Under the pieces are notes generated by a model, which did no database searches, was not told where the DNA came from, and saw only the letters and a program-made list of their open reading frames with translations. This document shows, in pieces, positions 54,791-58,888 of a stretch of DNA of 58,888 bases; the stretch's first letter is position 1; the number at the start of each line of letters is the position of its first letter. Position numbers and translations under genes: made by a program. Origin of the DNA: JBBPYC01 sp038200275 (GTDB taxonomy: Bacteria > Pseudomonadota > Gammaproteobacteria > Burkholderiales > Burkholderiaceae_C); contig JBBPYC010000094.1 of assembly GCA_038200275.1 (NCBI GenBank), forward strand, positions 1 to 58,888, read 5' to 3'.

Positions 54791-56773
54791 TCACGGCTTG
54801 CTTGGAGGCGACGACGGTAAACCGCTTACACCCGGGGTGCCAGGGGTGCCAGGGGTGCCAGGGGTGCCGGTCGCCGGCTTGTCCTTCGACTGCGCCGCCG
54901 CGGGGTTGCCCAACGGATTCACATTCGCAGAAGCGCTGGTGCCCGGTGTGCCAGCCGACGGATAACTGGGTTTCGGCGCATTGCTGCCCGTGCTGCTGCT
55001 ACCAGTCGACGCGCCACTTGATCCACCCATCGAAGATCCCCCCGCGCCCGATGCGGCCCCGCTGGTGGATGACGGAGTCGATGACGGACTGCCGCTCGTT
55101 GCGCTGCTACCGCTTGTGCCAGTTCCGCCGGGGCTGCTGCCGACCGATGGCGATCCCGGCATGCCTGGCTTGCTGGCGCCAGCACTGCTTGAACCTGCCG
55201 AACCGCTGATGGCGCCCGATCCCGACGACGACGGTGAAGTCGAGGTCGACGCAGAATTCGCGCCTGGGATCGGCGACACCGTTGGCTTAGTACCGGAGGA
55301 ACTTGCCGAAGATGTGCCACCACCCGTGCTGCTGCCACTGGCCGAGCCACTGCTGCTGCCAGAGGTGCTGCTGCCAGAAGGCAAAGCAGGTTTTTGGTCA
55401 GACATCGAGGACGCTTTGTCTGCGCTGGATGTTTGCTTGGAACTGTCCGAGCCAACGCCGGTAGAAGGCGTTGAAGACGAAGGCGATCCGATAGACGGCG
55501 AGCTTGTGGGTGAATCGCTCGGCGAGGAAGACGTCGGCGACGAACCGGAGCTGCTGCTCAGACCCCCGGTGGACGGCCGAACGCCTGCGATCGAATCCGA
55601 CTCCGACTTGCCCGACAACGACGTGGCGGAGCCTTGCCCGGTGGACGCAGCCGACGGCGACGAAGCAGGCTTGTTGGCCGAGGCGCTCACCGAGTCGACT
55701 GCGCTGCGCGCTTTTGATTCGACTTCGTCGGCAACCGACTTGACCTTGTCAACAGCTGTATCCTGCGCAGCAGCTGCGACCGACTTGACGCGCTCGAACT
55801 GCTCTTCGCCAACTTCGCGCGCTTCGTCTTTCAGACGGTCACTGGTGGCGCCCATCAACTCATTCTCACGCCGGGTGCGCGGTGCCGAAGCGGCCAGCAC
55901 CGCGCCGACGGCAAGACCGATCGCGCCCAACGCAAGCGGATGCTCACGCACGACCGAGTCATAGGTTTCGCGTGCGCGCTCGGCGCCATGACGTGCGGTG
56001 TCGGCCAGTTGGTCGGCCCGCTCGCGTGCGGCCTGCGCCGTGTCGGAGAACGCTTGTGCGGTCTGGCGTGCCGTGGAAGATACCTTGTCGCTGATATCGG
56101 AAACCGTGTCGGAGACGCGGTCGCGCACGTCGGCTGCGGTATCGCGGACGTCGGCGGCTGCATCGGACACGCGGTTGCGCACCTCGCTGGCCGTGCTCGA
56201 CGCCTTGTAGCGCAGTTCATCTGCGGTATCAGATGCCTTGTGACGCAGGTCATCGGCAGTCTCCGACAATTTGTGCTTCGCATCGTCGGCAGCACCCGCA
56301 ATGCGGTCCCGAGTCTCACCCGCGCGGTAACGCAGGTCATCCGCTGTGCGGCTGACCTTTGCACCGGCTTGATCAAGCGCCGAACTGCCGCGCGAACGCA
56401 GCGACGGGTCCATGCCGAGTCGGTACGCTGGGGGCACGCGGTCCCGCCGGTTCGAGAGCATCAACCAAGCCAGCCCAATGCCGACCAGTGCCAGCGGCAG
56501 CGGCTCGTTCTTGGCCGATTGCCCCAGACTGACGAAATACTCTTTTGCACCGTGATTGCGGGCATATTCGACGCCGCGATCCAACAGTTGACGCGGCTCC
56601 AGACGTTGCTCGATTGCAAGCAGCGTTTCGTCGAGCCGACTGCGCGTGAGTTCAATCTCGCTCTCAATCTCTTCCGGGCTTTTGTCGTCGTAGTTCCTGT
56701 TGTCGTGAGCGCGGTCGTCACGAATGCGGACGTCGTAAGCCCGATCGTCTGGGTTCTTGTTGTCGTAACTCAT
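54791..56773 (-). CDS. DUF3618 domain protein with amphipathic repeats and long Ser/Gly-rich tail
   Basis: A 660-residue envelope protein. The N-terminal DUF3618 domain (SPEEIESEIELTRSRLDETLLAIEQRLEPRQLLDRGVEYAR) is followed by a membrane segment (PLPLALVGIGLAWLML). Then come about 150 residues of Asp/Ala/Ser/Arg-rich helix with an 11-residue-like periodicity (ADDLRHKASDTADELRYKASSTASEVRNRVSDAAADVRD), similar to LEA proteins, a second short membrane segment (LALGAIGLAVGAVLAAS), and a tail of about 200 residues of nearly pure Ser, Gly, Thr, Ala, Pro that ends in four Gly-Thr-Pro units. Such proteins stand at the envelope and may respond to osmotic stress. The ATG at 56773 overlaps the holin-like gene stop by four bases. 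Confidence 0.85.
   Translation of the reverse strand: MSYDNKNPDDRAYDVRIRDDRAHDNRNYDDKSPEEIESEIELTRSRLDETLLAIEQRLEPRQLLDRGVEYARNHGAKEYFVSLGQSAKNEPLPLALVGIGLAWLMLSNRRDRVPPAYRLGMDPSLRSRGSSALDQAGAKVSRTADDLRYRAGETRDRIAGAADDAKHKLSETADDLRHKASDTADELRYKASSTASEVRNRVSDAAADVRDTAADVRDRVSDTVSDISDKVSSTARQTAQAFSDTAQAARERADQLADTARHGAERARETYDSVVREHPLALGAIGLAVGAVLAASAPRTRRENELMGATSDRLKDEAREVGEEQFERVKSVAAAAQDTAVDKVKSVADEVESKARSAVDSVSASANKPASSPSAASTGQGSATSLSGKSESDSIAGVRPSTGGLSSSSGSSPTSSSPSDSPTSSPSIGSPSSSTPSTGVGSDSSKQTSSADKASSMSDQKPALPSGSSTSGSSSGSASGSSTGGGTSSASSSGTKPTVSPIPGANSASTSTSPSSSGSGAISGSAGSSSAGASKPGMPGSPSVGSSPGGTGTSGSSATSGSPSSTPSSTSGAASGAGGSSMGGSSGASTGSSSTGSNAPKPSYPSAGTPGTSASANVNPLGNPAAAQSKDKPATGTPGTPGTPGTPGVSGLPSSPPSKP
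54831..54866 (-). repeat. four tandem 9-bp units encoding Gly-Thr-Pro
   Basis: Four contiguous 9-base units, cccggggtg then three of ccaggggtg on the plus strand, code for consecutive Gly-Thr-Pro near the C-terminus of the DUF3618 protein. The three identical units suggest recent slippage expansion. Confidence 0.85.
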
Positions 56774-57264
56774 TGCACGTGCTCCTTGACCAGTTGACCG
56801 TCTTGCTGCAACGAAGCCACCGTCCGGGACGGTTTCAGATTGCTTGCATCCAGTGCGCTCTTGCCACTGGCATAGATGATGTAGCCGATGATGATGATGA
56901 CCAGGCCGACGATCAGCGGCGACAGCCACGCAGCCATGTTTGGCGGCAGATAAGGCGCCAGTGCATTGACGGCCGAGCTCAACAAGATGATGAAACCGGC
57001 AAAGATCACCGCCCCGCCGGCTGCAATGCCGCCGATGCCCAGTGCCATGTGGCCGATCTTCTCGGACAACTCGGCCTTGGCAAGCGCGGCCTCCTGATGC
57101 ACCAGCGTGGTGGTCTGGCGCCAAAGGTCACCGAACAAACCCGTCAACGACTCGGTGCGTGCACGCGGCTCGCGCGGCATGGCCGCGTCGAACGTCGGCA
57201 CGTCGCTGAGATCGCGATCGATATTGCTGGTGGTGGTGGTGCGGGTGTTCAACGTGCTGTCCAT
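56770..57264 (-). CDS. phage-holin-family protein (Phage_holin_3_6 / DUF1469 type)
   Basis: A 164-residue inner-membrane protein. After a soluble part with ESLTGLFGDLWRQTTTLVHQEAALAKAELSEKI come two membrane segments (GIAAGGAVIFAGFIILLSSAVNAL and PLIVGLVIIIIGYIIYAS). This layout, named holin-like for its family and not for any phage link here, is common in the envelope operons of proteobacteria next to DUF3618 and DUF883-type genes. It overlaps the DUF3618 gene by four bases and the preceding gene by 16 bases. Confidence 0.9.
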   Translation of the reverse strand: MDSTLNTRTTTTSNIDRDLSDVPTFDAAMPREPRARTESLTGLFGDLWRQTTTLVHQEAALAKAELSEKIGHMALGIGGIAAGGAVIFAGFIILLSSAVNALAPYLPPNMAAWLSPLIVGLVIIIIGYIIYASGKSALDASNLKPSRTVASLQQDGQLVKEHVQ

Positions 57265-57863
57265 GGGTCCTCCTGATAGGTCTTGCGGCTGGCCAATGAC
57301 GAAGTCGATGCGCCGGTGGTCGAAGCGGACCGGCCAACCGACGCCGGGTAGCCAGAACCCGTGGAGCCAGTCGATCTGCCGGACGTGCCCGACATATTCG
57401 ATGTACCGTAGCGCGGCTCTTCAGTCGCCTTCAAAAAGCGCACGGCAAGAAAGCCGGCAGCCAATGAAAGCCCGAAGAATGCGACTGGCTGGTTGCGAGC
57501 GAACGACTCCATGTCGCGCAACATGCCGCTGATGTCCTTGCTGCGCAGTGTGTTGGACAACCGCTCGAGGCCATCGGCGGCCGAGCCTGTCATCTCCGCG
57601 ATCGCGTCGCCGCCGCTGCTGCTGCCGTCGCCCTTGCGGCCCGCGGCATCGCGCAGCGCTTGTGCGACGTTGCCGATGCTGTCGGCTGCAACGTCCTTTT
57701 GCTCATTGAGTTTGGACTGTGCGGCACCCTTCGCGTCCTCGAAGATCGCACCGGCGCGTTCCTTGACCATGTTGGCGCTTTCTTCCAAGCCGGCTGTGCC
57801 ACTGCGCGTGGTCCCTTTGGAGGGATCGTATCCCCCCGTGCCCGAATAACTTCCCGTTGCCAT
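57249..57863 (-). CDS. small envelope protein of DUF883/YqjD-like type
   Basis: A 204-residue protein. It reads as a Gly/Ser-rich start, an amphipathic helix (EESANMVKERAGAIFEDAKGAAQSKLNEQKDVAADSIGNVAQALRDAAGR), a second helix region (LERLSNTLRSKDISGMLRDMESFARNQ), one membrane segment (PVAFFGLSLAAGFLAVRFL) and a low-complexity Ser/Gly/Thr tail. This resembles the ribosome- and membrane-linked YqjD/ElaB/DUF883 style by layout only. It begins with ATG 57863 behind AAGGAGC and is the first gene of a three-gene operon with the holin-like and DUF3618 genes. Confidence 0.8.
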   Translation of the reverse strand: MATGSYSGTGGYDPSKGTTRSGTAGLEESANMVKERAGAIFEDAKGAAQSKLNEQKDVAADSIGNVAQALRDAAGRKGDGSSSGGDAIAEMTGSAADGLERLSNTLRSKDISGMLRDMESFARNQPVAFFGLSLAAGFLAVRFLKATEEPRYGTSNMSGTSGRSTGSTGSGYPASVGRSASTTGASTSSLASRKTYQEDPWTAR

Positions 57864-58178
57864 CAGCTGCTCCTTGTTTAACCGTAAAACTGTCGATTTT
57901 TTCGCTTGACAAAAACATTCATGTTAAGCCAGCCGGCTTTGCACGCGATTCTGACTGGCCCCCGAGCTTACCCGCAGCATTTGCTCGGGTTTGTCAGGCA
58001 AAACCGCCAATTCCTGCGTGACGGTGGCTGACAGCCCCCAGCCTGTGGGCCAAGCGTTGTGCGCCGAGCGATTCGGATCGAAAAAGTGCCCCACCTGGTG
58101 AATGCCTTCATGCGCGTTTCGCTGATTGGCAAGAGGCAAGCCGGATCAGCACCACCGTCTCTTCGTGCTGACTTCGAT
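57864..58178. other. intergenic stretch before the envelope operon
   Basis: About 315 bases between the P-type ATPase end and the start of the envelope operon. It must contain the minus-strand promoter of that operon; an AT-rich segment (57890-57925) with a TTGTCA-like -35 on the minus strand is the best candidate. Short frames here have no support. Confidence 0.45.
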
Positions 58179-58888
58179 TCAGCACGGCCTCGGCTGCCAG
58201 CGCCGCAATAGCAATGCATTGCCAGTCACGCAGACCGAGCTGAGCGCCATCACGGCGCCCGCGGCCACCGGGCTCAACAGGCCGAACATGGCCAGTGGAA
58301 TCCCCAGCACGTTGTAGATGAACGCCCAGAACAGGTTCTGCCGAATTTTGGCCGTGGTGCGCGCCGACAGGTCCAACGCGGATGCGACCAACGCCACATC
58401 GCCGCGCATCAGCGTGATGCCGGCGGCATGCATCGCCACGTCGGTGCCGGTGCCCATCGCAATGCCCACATCGGCAGCGGCAAGCGCCGGTGCATCGTTC
58501 ACGCCGTCGCCCACCATGGCCACCACGTGGCGCAGCAGGCGCTTGTCTAACGGTGCTGCTTGCTCATCACCACGTTGCAGTTGTTGCACGACAGCCGCCT
58601 TGTCACCCGGCAACACATCGGCGCGCACTTCGGCCGCTGCAAACCCGAGCCGGTCTGCCATCGCCAGGGCTGCAGCACGGCTGTCGCCGGTAATCATCAC
58701 CACGCGCAGGCCGCGTTGCCGCAACGTGTGCAGCACCTCAGCCACGCCGGTCTTGGGCTCGTCGCCGAACGCAAGCAGCGCGCGCGGCCGCAATCGCCCA
58801 TCGGCCAGCCGTTCCAACGCGCACGACAGCGTCGCGCCAGTGGCCTGCAACGCCGCGATGCGCTCGGCCAGCGACGGGTCGGCCGCCC
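58179..58888 (-). CDS. heavy-metal P-type ATPase, C-terminal part (partial)
   Basis: The 3' part of a P1B-type ATPase whose 5' end runs off the window. It shows RVVMITGDSRAAALAMADRLGF, the hinge motif MVGDGVNDAPALAAADVGIAMGTGTDVAMHAAGITLM, the helix LSARTTAKIRQNLFWAFIYNVLGIPLAMFGLLSPVAAGAVMALSSVCVTGNALLLRRW. The YN...MALSSVCVTGNALLLRRW pair is the copper-transport signature of transmembrane helices 7 and 8, so this is probably a copper exporter (CopA). Upstream of the last in-frame start the frame stays open to the window edge, confirming that it is partial. Confidence 0.92.
   Translation of the reverse strand, partial: AADPSLAERIAALQATGATLSCALERLADGRLRPRALLAFGDEPKTGVAEVLHTLRQRGLRVVMITGDSRAAALAMADRLGFAAAEVRADVLPGDKAAVVQQLQRGDEQAAPLDKRLLRHVVAMVGDGVNDAPALAAADVGIAMGTGTDVAMHAAGITLMRGDVALVASALDLSARTTAKIRQNLFWAFIYNVLGIPLAMFGLLSPVAAGAVMALSSVCVTGNALLLRRWQPRPC

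Noticed and set aside
54831..54866. Short tandem repeats considered as a CRISPR or regulatory array
   Set aside because: The units are 9 bp without spacers and keep the reading frame as Gly-Thr-Pro codons.
54981..55964. 327-residue acidic plus-strand frame
   Set aside because: Antisense of the Ser/Gly-rich tail of the DUF3618 protein; its Asp/Glu/Pro-rich look follows from the complement of Ser and Gly codons.

Overview
The window reads as a chromosomal segment of a GC-rich beta-proteobacterium of the order Burkholderiales, possibly close to Comamonadaceae. The basis is two Bug-type (tripartite tricarboxylate) solute-binding proteins, a betaproteobacterial phasin with a PHB-regulator-like operator, genes packed with ATGA overlaps, and intergenic pieces that resemble a short repeat I associate with Comamonadaceae. 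No rRNA, tRNA, CRISPR array or complete mobile element was seen.

Left part (1-25.9 kb), housekeeping and mixed genes: a methyltransferase/hydrolase pair; clpB with a candidate heat-shock promoter; an aldo/keto reductase with a DUF3253 gene; two lipoproteins, one with a long polyproline tract; an AraC regulator; moaE; a SWIB protein; a phasin; a 3-hydroxyacyl-CoA dehydrogenase-type SDR; a broken HD-GYP gene; a nitrate/sulfonate-type ABC transporter; a decayed IS3-family insertion; DUF3833 and DUF6494 genes; a lipid/diacylglycerol kinase; selO; and a Wzz-type chain-length protein whose C-terminus looks like a catalytically dead tyrosine recombinase.

A short accessory stretch (26.0-28.0 kb) holds four small genes with codon use unlike the rest: an unrecognised small protein, a possible HEPN-like protein, a possible HNH nuclease and a membrane-anchored protein.

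The most interesting part is 28.1-51.2 kb, a predicted pyridine (nicotinate) catabolic locus. It encodes a Tat-exported nicotinamidase, a LivK/HM/G/F-type ABC transporter, a two-component nicotinate dehydrogenase (2Fe-2S subunit, plus a molybdopterin subunit with three cytochrome c sites), a 6-hydroxynicotinate reductase homologue, a ferredoxin-NADP reductase and an enamidase. Together these give nicotinamide -> nicotinate -> 6-hydroxynicotinate -> 1,4,5,6-tetrahydro-6-oxonicotinate -> 2-formylglutarate: the reductive route known from Eubacterium barkeri, here joined to an aerobic-style, cytochrome-linked hydroxylase. Between reductase and transporter lie a UPF0280 (ApbE-superfamily) protein, which I suggest attaches the covalent flavin of the reductase, and two tandem DUF1185 paralogues of unknown role. 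A TetR regulator and a patatin overlap the ferredoxin reductase gene, and the divergent promoter region carries palindromes. A second catabolic set follows (class A flavoprotein monooxygenase, DUF2783, Bug binding protein, VOC protein, FAA hydrolase).

Right part (51.2-58.9 kb), all on the minus strand: two SDRs (one with a degenerate active site), DUF2945, DUF427, a SlyD-like isomerase, an envelope/stress operon (DUF883-like membrane protein, holin-like protein, DUF3618 protein with a very long Ser/Gly-rich tail), and the 3' end of a copper-type P-type ATPase that runs off the window.
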